Shown in pieces: positions 7,866 through 16,161 of a DNA stretch of 57,467 bases; position 1 is the first letter of the stretch, and every line of letters starts with the position of its first letter. Below the pieces are notes generated by a model that saw nothing but the letters and a program-made list of their open reading frames with translations, made no database searches and was not told the DNA's origin. The DNA is from Candidatus Nanoarchaeia archaeon (lineage in GTDB: Archaea; Nanobdellota; Nanobdellia; Woesearchaeales; JANQNE01), in NCBI GenBank assembly GCA_028279725.1, contig JANQNE010000003.1:1-57467 (forward strand). The letters are read 5' to 3'. Made by a program: the position numbers and the translations under genes.

Positions 7866-8648
7866 ATGACAAGAGTGGTTTTGGACATGGATAAATCGAT
7901 TGAAGAAAATGCTTCTGATTATTTTGATAAGGCTAAGAAGATAAAGAAGAAGATAGAGGGTGCTAAAGAAGCTTTGGCTAAAAGTTTAGAGAAATTTGAT
8001 AAGCTGGAGAAGAAACAGCAGAAGCTTGATAAGGAAGAGATTAAAGAAGAGAAGATTGAAAGGAAGAAAGAATGGTATGAAAAATTTAGATGGTTCTATA
8101 GTTCAGAGGGGTTTTTGTGCATAGGTGGAAGGGATGCAACGACAAACGAGATTATTGTGAAGAAGCATATGGACAAAGATGATGTTGTGTTTCATACAGA
8201 TATGGCTGGTTCTCCTTTTTTTATAGTAAAGACAGAAGGAAAGAAAGTTGGAAAAGCTACGCTTGAGGAAGTTGCTCAGGCAACAGCTGCATATTCAAGA
8301 GCATGGAAAGTTGGATTGACTACGACAGATGTATTTCATGTTAAGCCAGAGCAGGTAAGCAAGGAAGCAGAGTCAGGAGAGTATATGGCTAAAGGATCAT
8401 TTATGATAAGGGGAAAGACTACTTATATACATCCTGACATAAAGATCGCTGTAGGTATAAAGGATGGCCAGATAATCGGAGGGCCTGTCACTGCAATCGG
8501 AAAAAATTCTGATAAGTTTGTTGTTGTAGTTCAGGGAAAGGATAAAGCATCTGATGTTGCGAAAAAGATCAAGAAAGAGCTTGATGGTGGAGATCTTGAT
8601 GAGATCATCAGATTCTTGCCAGCAGGTGGTGCAAGGTTACAGAGATGA
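7866..8648 (+). CDS. NFACT-R domain protein: C-terminal half of archaeal RqcH, without the N-terminal half
   Basis: The 260 residues begin with a charged coiled coil (1-68, DKSIEENASDYFDKAKK style), then the NFACT-R (DUF814) block: WYEKFRWFYSSEGFLCIGGR (70-89), KKHMDKDDVVFHTDMAGSPF (99-118) and the closing segment to about 200. In full-length RqcH/NEMF/Tae2 (roughly 600-700 residues) this follows an NFACT-N and a HhH domain, which recruit tRNA for tailing of stalled nascent chains on the large ribosomal subunit. Those parts are absent here, and the upstream gene is a hydrolase, so this is either a split RqcH or a stand-alone NFACT-R protein (as in eukaryotic CCDC25). A Shine-Dalgarno-like GGGAGAG lies just before the ATG. 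Confidence 0.85.
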   Translation: MTRVVLDMDKSIEENASDYFDKAKKIKKKIEGAKEALAKSLEKFDKLEKKQQKLDKEEIKEEKIERKKEWYEKFRWFYSSEGFLCIGGRDATTNEIIVKKHMDKDDVVFHTDMAGSPFFIVKTEGKKVGKATLEEVAQATAAYSRAWKVGLTTTDVFHVKPEQVSKEAESGEYMAKGSFMIRGKTTYIHPDIKIAVGIKDGQIIGGPVTAIGKNSDKFVVVVQGKDKASDVAKKIKKELDGGDLDEIIRFLPAGGARLQR

Positions 8649-9322
8649 AATTTAACTGTATAAAATGCGGGGAGTGCTGCAGCAATATAAGGGGCAGGAT
8701 TGATGGAGATGAGAAAGAGTTTATTGAGTCTAATTTCTTCGGCAAGATGCCTATTGTGCAATTAGTTCCTGTTGATAAGATGTCTCTTTCTTTGTGGGGA
8801 TGGGAAGCTGATAAATTAGTTGAAAGAGCTAAAGAATTAGGGATTGATGCTGAGATAAAACCTTTTAGAGTTGTTTTTGATCTTAAGGAGAATAAGTCAA
8901 TTGTGATCTCTTACTTTTTAGATCATGACAATTGTCCTTTTTTGAAAGATAATGAATGCTTGTGTTATGAAGACAGGCCTTTGGTTTGCAAGCAATTTCC
9001 TATACAGACTGTTAGTTTGGAGGATAAGCCTGTGCTGGCTAAGTGTCCTGCTTTGAAAGATGTTGGTGTGATGAGGAGAGAAGAGATGAAAGATTATTTT
9101 GGAGAGAGTTATGATGCTGCTGTGAAAAATGATTCTGTGATAGAATGGCATAATATGAAAGTGATGGAGCTGATAAAAGAAGGGAAGGTGAAGCCTGTGA
9201 AGGATTATCCTTTCAATTTTCTGCTGAAAAGAGTGGGGAATTCAGAAAAGATGAATTTTACTGATTATATCCTTGATAAAGGGATTGCTGATAAGGGTGA
9301 AATTGATAAAATTATTAAATAG
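8645..9322 (+). CDS. YkgJ-family CxxCxxCC metal/Fe-S cluster protein
   Basis: The 225-residue protein opens with CIKCGECC (residues 4-11) and has a second Cys set, NCPFL..ECLCYEDRPLVCKQFP, near 98-120. This is the pattern of the YkgJ/UPF0153 family, thought to bind zinc or an iron-sulfur cluster; the biochemical role is generally unknown. The start is fixed by an ATGA overlap with the NFACT-R gene, so the two are co-translated. The C-terminal ~75 residues are charged and helical and were not recognised. Confidence 0.8.
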   Translation: MKFNCIKCGECCSNIRGRIDGDEKEFIESNFFGKMPIVQLVPVDKMSLSLWGWEADKLVERAKELGIDAEIKPFRVVFDLKENKSIVISYFLDHDNCPFLKDNECLCYEDRPLVCKQFPIQTVSLEDKPVLAKCPALKDVGVMRREEMKDYFGESYDAAVKNDSVIEWHNMKVMELIKEGKVKPVKDYPFNFLLKRVGNSEKMNFTDYILDKGIADKGEIDKIIK

Positions 9323-9341
9323 GAGTTAATTTAGTGATAAT

Positions 9342-10193
9342 ATGAACCAAAAAGATGTTTATTCGATAATGAAAAGGAGGAAAGCAAGCCATAAAGGAGA
9401 GAATGGAGAAGTTCTAGTTATTGGAGGTAGTGAAGATTATATTGGATGTCTGGTGTTAGCTGGGTTAGCTGCTTTGCGTTCAGGTGTTGACTGGGTTACT
9501 GTGGCTGCTCCTGAAAAGGTTGCATGGGCTGTGAGCTGTATAACTCCTGATCTTGTTGTCAAGAAGTATAAGGGAGCATATTTTTCTAAGAGGCATGTTA
9601 AGGATATGTTAAAGTTAAGTGAGAAGCATGACACAGTGTTGATCGGGAATGGTATTGGAAGAAAATCTGAGGATTTTGTGAAAGAATTTGTAAGGAAAGT
9701 AAGGAAGCCTTTGGTTATAGATGCTGATGGGATAAAATCTATAAGGCTTCAGGATACTTATGATGCTATATTAACTCCACATAAGAAAGAGATGCAGCTT
9801 TTGCTGAAGAATAGCGGTTTGGATAAAGTAAATAAGATGAAAGATATGAAGAAGAAAGCTAAAGAGATACAGAAATCTATAAAGAATAATGTTATTGTTG
9901 TTACAGGTCCTGAAGATCTGATTGTTTCGAAGACTGAAGTTGTCGTGAATAAGACTGGCAATGCGGGGATGACTAAAGGAGGGACAGGAGATGTGTTGGC
10001 TGGGCTTTGTGCGGGATTTTTAGCTCAGAGCGGAAATGCTAAGAAAAGTGCTAAAGCAGCAGCATATATCAACGGAAAATTAGGAGATATATTGAAAAAG
10101 AAGAAAGGATACAGTTTTATTGCCAGTGATATGCTGGATGAAATCAGAAAATTTAGGAAATTTTCTGGTGTCAATAAAGCAAAGCTTCATTAA
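9342..10193 (+). CDS. nnrD: ADP/ATP-dependent NAD(P)H-hydrate dehydratase
   Basis: This 283-residue ribokinase-fold repair enzyme dehydrates damaged NAD(P)H hydrate (S form) back to NAD(P)H, using ATP or ADP. The family motifs are in order: HKGENGEVLVIGGS (18-31), LIGNGIGRK (near 106), LVIDADGIK (near 127), LTPHKKEM (near 145), VVTGPEDLIV (near 187) and the nucleotide-binding NKTGNAGMTKGGTGDVLAGL (about 206-225). Length fits the single-domain form. The epimerase partner domain (YjeF_N/NnrE), often fused in front, is absent, so epimerisation would need a separate gene or the spontaneous reaction. Confidence 0.92.
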   Translation: MNQKDVYSIMKRRKASHKGENGEVLVIGGSEDYIGCLVLAGLAALRSGVDWVTVAAPEKVAWAVSCITPDLVVKKYKGAYFSKRHVKDMLKLSEKHDTVLIGNGIGRKSEDFVKEFVRKVRKPLVIDADGIKSIRLQDTYDAILTPHKKEMQLLLKNSGLDKVNKMKDMKKKAKEIQKSIKNNVIVVTGPEDLIVSKTEVVVNKTGNAGMTKGGTGDVLAGLCAGFLAQSGNAKKSAKAAAYINGKLGDILKKKKGYSFIASDMLDEIRKFRKFSGVNKAKLH

Positions 10194-10216
10194 CGATCAA
10201 GAAGATTAGAAAGAAA

Positions 10217-10307
10217 GTATAGCACGCTTCGTCGGATGTTTTATCGATGGAGAAGCAGATTTTAGTCAAGATTGATGTGGATTGGAAGACTTCGCTTGGT
10301 GCTATAC
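10217..10307. other. 91-nt structured intergenic element, copy 1
   Basis: Perfect 9-bp closing stem: GTATAGCAC (10217-10225) pairs with GTGCTATAC (10299-10307). Inside it, in order, lie GCTTCGT directly after the left arm, CAGATT, TTGATGT and ACTTCGCTTG directly before the right arm. The same motifs sit at the same places in copy 2 (30743-30833), which is also exactly 91 nt and has a different but again perfect 9-bp stem. It lies between nnrD and the promoter of the antiporter gene (AATATATAA from 10312). The strand is unknown. It could be a small RNA, a 3'-UTR/terminator element or a palindromic mobile repeat. Confidence 0.7.
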
Positions 10308-10347
10308 ATAAAATATATAAATAATAAAAAAATAAAAAGAGGTAAGG

Positions 10348-12132
10348 ATGGATACAATATTCTTTGACATAGGACTTATCATAATAATAGCTACGATAGC
10401 TGGCTATACTGCCAGGCTTATGAAACAGCCTTTGATTCCTGCGTATATATTGGCTGGTTTGATCATAGGTCCTGTGTTGGGGCTGATAACCAATACAGGA
10501 ATAATAGCTACACTTTCTGAGATTGGTATTGCGTTCTTGTTGTTTATGGTCGGGCTAGAGATTGATTTCAGAAGGCTGAAGAATGTTGCTTTAGTTGCTT
10601 CTGTAGGCGGCCTTATACAGATGTTTCTTACCTTTGGTCTTGGATTTTTAATTGCAAATGCTTTTGGAATTGGAAGGCTAGAGTCTATCTATGTGGGTTT
10701 GATACTTGCGTTTTCAAGCACATTAGTTGTCGTTAAATTACTGGCTGACAAGAGAGAGCTTGATACTTTACATGCAAGGATGATCATAGGCATATTGCTT
10801 ATGCAGGACCTGATTGCGATATTTGCAATATCCATCTTATCTACAAATGATTTTTCACCTGTGTTTTTCCTTATATCCATACTGAAAGGAGCTGTGCTAT
10901 TAGGATTTATGATGCTGATGAGCAGATATCTGCTTCCTCAGGTGTTTAAGTATGCTGCAAAATCAAGAGAGATGCTGTTATTGATGTCATTGACAACTAT
11001 GTTTTTCTTTTCTGTGTTTGCGAATAAATTGGGGTTTGTGATATTAGAGTTTCTTAATATGATACATCTTAAGCAGTTTTTGACTCCTGCACTTATATCT
11101 CATTTTGAACCTGGATTTTCTATTGCTATCGGAGCTTTTGTAGGCGGAGTTTCTATCGCGAATCTACCTTATAAGTTTGAGATACACGGAAAGACAACAT
11201 CACTTCGTGATTTCTTTGCTACAATATTCTTTGTTGCATTAGGAATGCAGCTTTTATTGAGTGATGTTTCTACATTGATTGTTCCGTTTGTATTTTTTGT
11301 ATTTTTTGTTATTGCAGTAAAGTCTTTTTTATTTATGCTCGTGTGTTCATTTTTTGGATACAAGAAAAGGCCTTCATTCTTGACATCTGTATCTTTAGCA
11401 CAGGTAAGTGAGTTTTCTCTGATAATAGTTACACAAGGACTGTATATGGGCCATGTTTCATCTGAGATATTTTCGATTACTGTGTTGCTTGCGATCATTA
11501 CTATTGCGACAACATCTTATTTCATAAAGTATGAAAATTGGATCTATAGAAAATTAGCAAATGCCCTGACTATATTTGAGAGGACTGTGAAGTATAAAGG
11601 ACATAGCTTAGAGCATTTTGGAGAGAAGGAGAAGTATGAAGTTGTTTTATGCGGTTATAATAGAATTGGTTACAGTATATTCAAGACTTTGCAGAAATTA
11701 GGAAGGCATATGCTTGTTGTCGATTATAATCCTGAGACTGTAAGAGAACTAATACATAAGAAAGTTCCTTGTATATATGGGGATGTGGGCGATATGGAAG
11801 TTTTGGAAAGGATCAAGCTTAAGAAGATTAAGATGGTTGTTTCAACAGTTCCTGAACTGCAGGATAATCTGATGATTCTTAAGAGGGTTAAGGAAGTCAA
11901 TAAGAAAGCGATAATTTATGTAACTGCAAACCAGATAGATGAAGCACTTAAGCTTTATGATGCTGGAGCAGATTATGTCATATTAGCTCATTTCTTGGGT
12001 GGGGAACATGTTTCTGTGCTTATCGAGAACTTTACAGATGATATCAACAAGATACTGAAGAACAAGATAGAACATATACAGGACCTTAAGAGCAGGAAAG
12101 AAGTGGGTCATGAGCACCCAGAACACCATTAA
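10348..12132 (+). CDS. CPA2 family (Kef-type) cation/proton antiporter with RCK/TrkA-N domain
   Basis: The 594-residue protein has a membrane part (about 1-390, some 12 helices) with PLIPAYILAGLIIGPVLGL, FLLFMVGLEID and SSTLVVVKLLADK, the usual Na+/H+ exchanger family signatures. A soluble domain from about 428 carries the Rossmann motif VVLCGYNRIGYSI and IYGDVGDMEVLERIK, i.e. a TrkA-N/RCK domain that senses nucleotides and gates transport. It probably exchanges K+ or Na+ for protons to control ion balance and pH. The tail is His-rich (GHEHPEHH). It is preceded by GAGGTAAGG close to the ATG as a ribosome site, and by an AT-rich promoter at about 10311-10322. Confidence 0.9.
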   Translation: MDTIFFDIGLIIIIATIAGYTARLMKQPLIPAYILAGLIIGPVLGLITNTGIIATLSEIGIAFLLFMVGLEIDFRRLKNVALVASVGGLIQMFLTFGLGFLIANAFGIGRLESIYVGLILAFSSTLVVVKLLADKRELDTLHARMIIGILLMQDLIAIFAISILSTNDFSPVFFLISILKGAVLLGFMMLMSRYLLPQVFKYAAKSREMLLLMSLTTMFFFSVFANKLGFVILEFLNMIHLKQFLTPALISHFEPGFSIAIGAFVGGVSIANLPYKFEIHGKTTSLRDFFATIFFVALGMQLLLSDVSTLIVPFVFFVFFVIAVKSFLFMLVCSFFGYKKRPSFLTSVSLAQVSEFSLIIVTQGLYMGHVSSEIFSITVLLAIITIATTSYFIKYENWIYRKLANALTIFERTVKYKGHSLEHFGEKEKYEVVLCGYNRIGYSIFKTLQKLGRHMLVVDYNPETVRELIHKKVPCIYGDVGDMEVLERIKLKKIKMVVSTVPELQDNLMILKRVKEVNKKAIIYVTANQIDEALKLYDAGADYVILAHFLGGEHVSVLIENFTDDINKILKNKIEHIQDLKSRKEVGHEHPEHH

Positions 12133-12175
12133 CTTTATTAATTCTGTATATAACTTAAGAATAATCATATAGTCT

Positions 12176-13702
12176 TTAGAGTCTCTTCTCTAAATCCAGC
12201 TTTTTTTGGACCAACCCATTTCTTACTTCTTCATACATCTTCGATTGGCTGGAAGAGATTATGCTGGACCTTTTCATAAAATCTACCATATTGATTCCTG
12301 CTTCTAAGACCCGGCCTCTGTTTGTTTCTTCAGGTTTAGAGTATGCATAGCAGTAATTGGCGAATGACCTGTATACAGTTGCCTTGCAGAACTCAAAAAT
12401 GAAATCATCAATATCCTTGATCATCCTTTTCTTCCTGACCTTACTGTTAAAATTTTCAGCGTAACTTTTTACTTTACTTATCTGCTCTTCAGGAGATAAG
12501 AAGGGAATGCAGTTTAAAAATTGAGCCAGTTCCATCGCACATGGGACAGAATATCTATCTTCTGTATCCAATAGTGTTATTTTCGGCGTTCCTCCTCCAT
12601 CAAAAACTAGCCAGTTGTCTGTAGATGAATCGTTATTATAGCACCAGTTAGACGTCTTATTTAGTTCGTCTCCAATAGTCCTTATGCCTTCGTTGAACAA
12701 AGGACTGAAATTTCCTTTTGTTGTTTTGTTGTTTATCTTTTCACAAAAATTATATTTTCTCTTATTCATTGGAGTCTGTGCATGTATGTTTGTTATATTA
12801 TCTAAAATTGTACTATAGATTTGATCTATAATTGTACTGACAGCACTGTTGCCTGAATGTGCTTCTTTTATGTAATTTGTTAACGTCATTCCCCTCTCCC
12901 TTTCCATGACAAGGTAGTGCTTTCCTTCTTTTTTGAATTTACATATTAGTTTAGGTAGATTTATTCCAGTAATTCTTTTTTTCAGTCTTTTGTTGTTTTT
13001 TACCTCTTTTCTGAAAGAATAATCGTTCTCTTTGATTATGATTGAATTTGATAGAAGATGCCCCCCTCCGAGAATCTTGATCTTGCTTGTGGCTTTTTTG
13101 AAGTCAGTTATCTTTTCTTCAAATTCATCGTTTTTTCTCATCTGCCTGACCATCTGCCTGAGGAAATCATTTCTTCTTTTGCCTTCGATAGGACAATACT
13201 CATCTGCATAATTTCCAAGGTATATATAAGCAAGATAGTCTTTGTTGTCTTTTCTCTCTGCGATTTCCAGGGTTTTCATTATAGAGTATGATTTTCTGTT
13301 GAAGCCCATTGCAGCTGATAGCAGATATGAAGTAGAATTCACTTTTTCAGCCCAGAATGCAAGGTTTAATGATCTATCTGTTTGAAGGTTATTGTCTAGG
13401 TCGAGGAAGGCTATTCTGGCAAGGCTATTGAAGATATCAGCATCCCCTATTTTTTTATTTTGGTCATAGCAAAAAACTAATATTGCCTTATCCAAAGCAT
13501 GACGGGGAAAAACTCCCTTGGTTTGTCTTATATTCTTCAACTCTAAAATCTCTTGGGCAGCTGCGTTTTTTCTCAGTTTAAAGAAAAACTTGGCGAGATC
13601 ATCATATTCCTGTGCTGTGGTTTTGGGGATAGTAAAAGAATGTGATGTTCTTGTATTGGCTATTGTACTGTCAATAGTTTTTTTTAGCGTACTGCGTTTC
13701 AT
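12176..13702 (-). CDS. Kinase-fold (aminoglycoside-phosphotransferase-like) protein with helical N-terminal domain
   Basis: No named family was recognised for the 508 residues. Residues 30-175 are helical and may be a repeat domain. Residues 208-470 read like a diverged protein kinase/APH fold: a Gly-rich turn LGGGHLL (211-217), a candidate ATP lysine in SIIIKEN (224), the hinge HYLVMERERGMTL (262-274), a catalytic-loop-like NDSSTDNWLVFD (357-368) and a metal-binding LLDTED (377-382). The catalytic loop lacks the classic HxD His, so activity must be shown. The gene is leaderless: TATA box at 13725-13732. It sits alone, convergent with the antiporter and divergent from yhbY. Confidence 0.65.
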   Translation of the reverse strand: MKRSTLKKTIDSTIANTRTSHSFTIPKTTAQEYDDLAKFFFKLRKNAAAQEILELKNIRQTKGVFPRHALDKAILVFCYDQNKKIGDADIFNSLARIAFLDLDNNLQTDRSLNLAFWAEKVNSTSYLLSAAMGFNRKSYSIMKTLEIAERKDNKDYLAYIYLGNYADEYCPIEGKRRNDFLRQMVRQMRKNDEFEEKITDFKKATSKIKILGGGHLLSNSIIIKENDYSFRKEVKNNKRLKKRITGINLPKLICKFKKEGKHYLVMERERGMTLTNYIKEAHSGNSAVSTIIDQIYSTILDNITNIHAQTPMNKRKYNFCEKINNKTTKGNFSPLFNEGIRTIGDELNKTSNWCYNNDSSTDNWLVFDGGGTPKITLLDTEDRYSVPCAMELAQFLNCIPFLSPEEQISKVKSYAENFNSKVRKKRMIKDIDDFIFEFCKATVYRSFANYCYAYSKPEETNRGRVLEAGINMVDFMKRSSIISSSQSKMYEEVRNGLVQKKLDLEKRL

Positions 13703-13724
13703 ATTTTATTATGCTTTATATTAT

Positions 13725-13732
13725 TATATAAA
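13725..13732 (-). promoter_or_regulatory. TATA box of the kinase-fold gene
   Basis: TTTATATA on the minus strand, 22 bases before the ATG at 13702; a leaderless arrangement. Confidence 0.55.
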
Positions 13733-13746
13733 CCTTTCTGTTTTTT

Positions 13747-13764
13747 AACTACTTTTTAGTAGTT
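13747..13764. promoter_or_regulatory. Inverted repeat between divergent promoters
   Basis: AACTACT (13747-13753), four T, then AGTAGTT (13758-13764): a perfect 7-bp inverted repeat between the TATA boxes of the kinase-fold gene and of yhbY. It could be an operator acting on both. Confidence 0.4.
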
Positions 13765-13782
13765 TATTTTTATGTGCCAATA

Positions 13783-13792
13783 TTTATAAATA
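13783..13792 (+). promoter_or_regulatory. TATA box of the yhbY-nog1 operon
   Basis: TTTATAAATA lies 21 bases before the ATG at 13814, fitting a leaderless transcript. Confidence 0.6.
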
Positions 13793-13813
13793 AACCATTA
13801 ATAACAGCATTTT

Positions 13814-14071
13814 ATGGAGAGTTTGCAGAAATTAAAGGATAAGGCAAGAAGTATAGAACCTTTAGTTAGGATTGGGAAGAATGGACTTAGTGATGCGACT
13901 GTAGTTGAGATCAATAAGCTGATCAAGAAGAGGAAGCTTGTGAAGGTAAAGATACTAAATGCTGCTCTTGACAGGAATGATAAGAAAGAGATGGCTAAGC
14001 AGATCGCTTTGAAGACAGACTCTAAGTTAATACAACACATAGGAAATGTTGTTGTTTTGTATAAAGAATGA
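13814..14071 (+). CDS. CRS1/YhbY (CRM) domain RNA-binding protein
   Basis: The 85-residue single CRM domain has the conserved pattern LVRIGKNGLSDATVVEINKL (17-36), with the GxxG-type loop IGKNG, then KLVKVKIL and the closing strand QHIGNVVVLYKE. YhbY proteins bind ribosome precursors and help assemble the large subunit. The stop overlaps the start of the Nog1-like GTPase gene (ATGA), a sensible ribosome-assembly operon. Confidence 0.9.
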   Translation: MESLQKLKDKARSIEPLVRIGKNGLSDATVVEINKLIKKRKLVKVKILNAALDRNDKKEMAKQIALKTDSKLIQHIGNVVVLYKE

Positions 14072-15027
14072 GCTTTAACAATGTAGTCCAAGTAGAGAAA
14101 CCTGATGATTATATAGACATGGCTTTCAAGAGGGCTAACAAGAAGGCGATGGAAGCAAGGTTTGAGAAATTTAAGGGCACTAGGATGGATAAGAGCAAGA
14201 AGATAGAGATCGCTAAGATACAGGAGATAAATAAAGTTCTGGTCAAGCAGATGGACTTGATAATTAAATCATTTCCTTCATTTGATGATCTTCAGGAATT
14301 CTATAAAGAGATGATAAAGACATTTACTGATTATATGAAGCTGAAGAAAGCATTAGGAGCGATCAACTGGGTAAAGAAAAAGATACTTGAATTTGACAGG
14401 ATGTATGTAGCTAAGATAAAAGGAACTACAGATATAAGATCAGTGAATAAGCATAGAGTTGATTATTATGGAAGAGTCAGTTCTTTGATGAAAAGGATAA
14501 AGAAAGAGCTAAAGATACTGGAAGATGTAAGGAAGACACTGAAAGGATTTCCTCATATCAAGACAAAGATGTTTACTGTGGGAATAGTTGGTTTTCCTAA
14601 TGTTGGCAAGACTACACTTATGTCTAAACTTTCTGGGTCAAAGCCAGATATACAGAACTATGCTTTTACGACAAAAGGAGTTAATGTTGCATATATGAAA
14701 GCAGGAAATGATAAGGTTCAGCTCTTGGATACTCCTGGGACACTTAATAGATTCAATAAGATGAATGGCATAGAGAAGCAGGCTTATCTTGCTGTGAAGT
14801 ACTGTGCTGGATTGCTTGTATATGTTTTTGATCCAACTGAAACTTATCCTGTTTCTGAGCAGGAGGAATTGTTAAAGATATTTGAGAAGTTTGATATTCC
14901 TGTATTGTTCTATGTCAGCAAAGAAGATATGGAGACTTCTAAGGAGATGGCTGCTAAGCTGAAGAAGAAATATAAAGCACTTAGTATAGCTGAGCTTAAG
15001 AAAGAGATTGTTAAGAGAAAATCATAA
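14068..15027 (+). CDS. Nog1-type ribosome-assembly GTPase
   Basis: The 319-residue protein has a helical N-terminal domain (1-165) followed by an Obg/Nog GTPase domain: G1 VGFPNVGKTTLMSKLSG (from about 172), a conserved YAFTTKGVNVAYM segment (switch I region), G3 LLDTPGT (near 219) and a G4-like YVSKEDM (near 290). In eukaryotes and archaea Nog1 acts in late large-subunit maturation; activity here is inferred from family and from the coupled YhbY gene. Its last 17 bases overlap the convergent DUF483 gene. Confidence 0.88.
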   Translation: MSFNNVVQVEKPDDYIDMAFKRANKKAMEARFEKFKGTRMDKSKKIEIAKIQEINKVLVKQMDLIIKSFPSFDDLQEFYKEMIKTFTDYMKLKKALGAINWVKKKILEFDRMYVAKIKGTTDIRSVNKHRVDYYGRVSSLMKRIKKELKILEDVRKTLKGFPHIKTKMFTVGIVGFPNVGKTTLMSKLSGSKPDIQNYAFTTKGVNVAYMKAGNDKVQLLDTPGTLNRFNKMNGIEKQAYLAVKYCAGLLVYVFDPTETYPVSEQEELLKIFEKFDIPVLFYVSKEDMETSKEMAAKLKKKYKALSIAELKKEIVKRKS

Positions 15028-15859
15028 ATCCAAAGTTTGGATCCCCTACTTTCTGTCCGTCAATCTTTATCGCGTTCTTGTCAATGATCTCTATATTTTT
15101 GAACTCATTAAGATCTTCTGAAAGTCTGCATTTTTTTGTCTCCATCATAGATCTAAACTTTAAGTTGTTATTTTCTACATGGTAATCATGGAGAAGGAAT
15201 ACTCCTGCAAATTCGTGATAGACTATTGCTGATCCTAAAACATCTAAGATCTGGAAAGCAAGATCTTCATCATATTTCATGATTATGTTTAGGTATTTTT
15301 TTGCTAAGCTGACAGATTCTTTGCAGTTGAAGCTGCATGGAAAATGATTGAGCAAGGTGTAGTCAAAATATCTTCCGCAGATGTTTGCTTCTTTTGGAAA
15401 GCTGAATCCTTCTGAGTTGTTTAATATTGGGATTATGTAGTCATTGTTTTTCTTTGATTCCTCTGGCTCATGTTTTTTGAAAAATTCACAGCAACATTGA
15501 GGGTATCCTAGTGTAAGTCCTAAGCTGATGTGGTCATGAAGGTTTTCATATTTCTTTGCTTTTTCTGCTTTATCTTTTGATCTTGAGATGTATGTGAACA
15601 GCATACCTTCTCTTGGATCTGATAAGTCTGCTCTTTCTCCTTTGTTTGAATAAGCTCCTTTGTTTGTCTTAGAGTCTAAAACTATCTTGTAGTCAGAAGT
15701 TGTTATGTGGAGATTATTGTCTTTGCAGAATTCTTTTATCCTTTCAAGTTCAGTGCTGTAGAATCCCTGTCTTGCACATGGCTTAACTCCTTCTGCGACA
15801 AAAAGAATCTCTAGTGCTTTTGTCAGAGTTCCGAAAACATCATGCAGTTTTGTAATCAT
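15011..15859 (-). CDS. DUF483-family archaeal protein
   Basis: This 282-residue protein matches the DUF483 pattern: a LTLGYPQCCCEFFKKHEPEE segment (near 125-145) and a second Cys/His set in LNHFPCSFNCKESVSLAKKY (near 180-200). The clustered Cys residues suggest metal binding or a redox role, but no function is established. The gene is leaderless: an AT-rich TATA-like ATTTTAATATA lies just upstream on the minus strand, inside the 3' end of the next gene. The 3' end overlaps the Nog1 gene convergently. Confidence 0.75.
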   Translation of the reverse strand: MITKLHDVFGTLTKALEILFVAEGVKPCARQGFYSTELERIKEFCKDNNLHITTSDYKIVLDSKTNKGAYSNKGERADLSDPREGMLFTYISRSKDKAEKAKKYENLHDHISLGLTLGYPQCCCEFFKKHEPEESKKNNDYIIPILNNSEGFSFPKEANICGRYFDYTLLNHFPCSFNCKESVSLAKKYLNIIMKYDEDLAFQILDVLGSAIVYHEFAGVFLLHDYHVENNNLKFRSMMETKKCRLSEDLNEFKNIEIIDKNAIKIDGQKVGDPNFGFMIFS

Positions 15860-15891
15860 ACTGAGAATTTATGATAGGTTATATTAAAATC

Positions 15892-16161
15892 TTACCTATA
15901 AGCAAAAAGAGGTGTGTAATCATTCTTAGCTGAACCTCTACTTTCTAGGACTTTATATGCATCTGTCAACTTTCCTTTTATGCTTGAGTATGAATCCCTT
16001 ATACTGTCAACTACACTATTCAAACCATGTTTTACTTTTGCTTTAGCATCTCTTAACATTCCAGTGTACATTCTAGGCAGATTGTAGTTTCCGGAGACAG
16101 GAACGTTCTGTTGCAAGAACGAATCTTTGTTGTATATTGGTGTTGGTGCTTCCATCCTCAT
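15892..16161 (-). CDS. Unknown 89-residue protein coupled to the metallopeptidase
   Basis: No family was recognised. The N-terminus is polar and Pro/Tyr/Asn-rich (TPIYNKDSF, SGNYNLPRMY); residues 35-75 form an amphipathic helix (DAKAKVKHGLNSVVDSIRDS..). There is no signal peptide or membrane helix. The ATG overlaps the stop of the metallopeptidase gene (ATGA), so it is likely made in step with it: a partner, inhibitor or substrate are all possible. Confidence 0.55.
   Translation of the reverse strand: MRMEAPTPIYNKDSFLQQNVPVSGNYNLPRMYTGMLRDAKAKVKHGLNSVVDSIRDSYSSIKGKLTDAYKVLESRGSAKNDYTPLFAYR

Noticed and set aside
10217-10307. tRNA, H/ACA or C/D box RNA for the 91-nt element
   Set aside because: No T-loop GTTCRA pattern, no ACA at a fixed distance after the stem, and no C/D box pairs in both copies.
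12176-13702. Aminoglycoside resistance enzyme
   Set aside because: Only the fold pattern is similar; the catalytic loop differs and a helical N-terminal domain is present.
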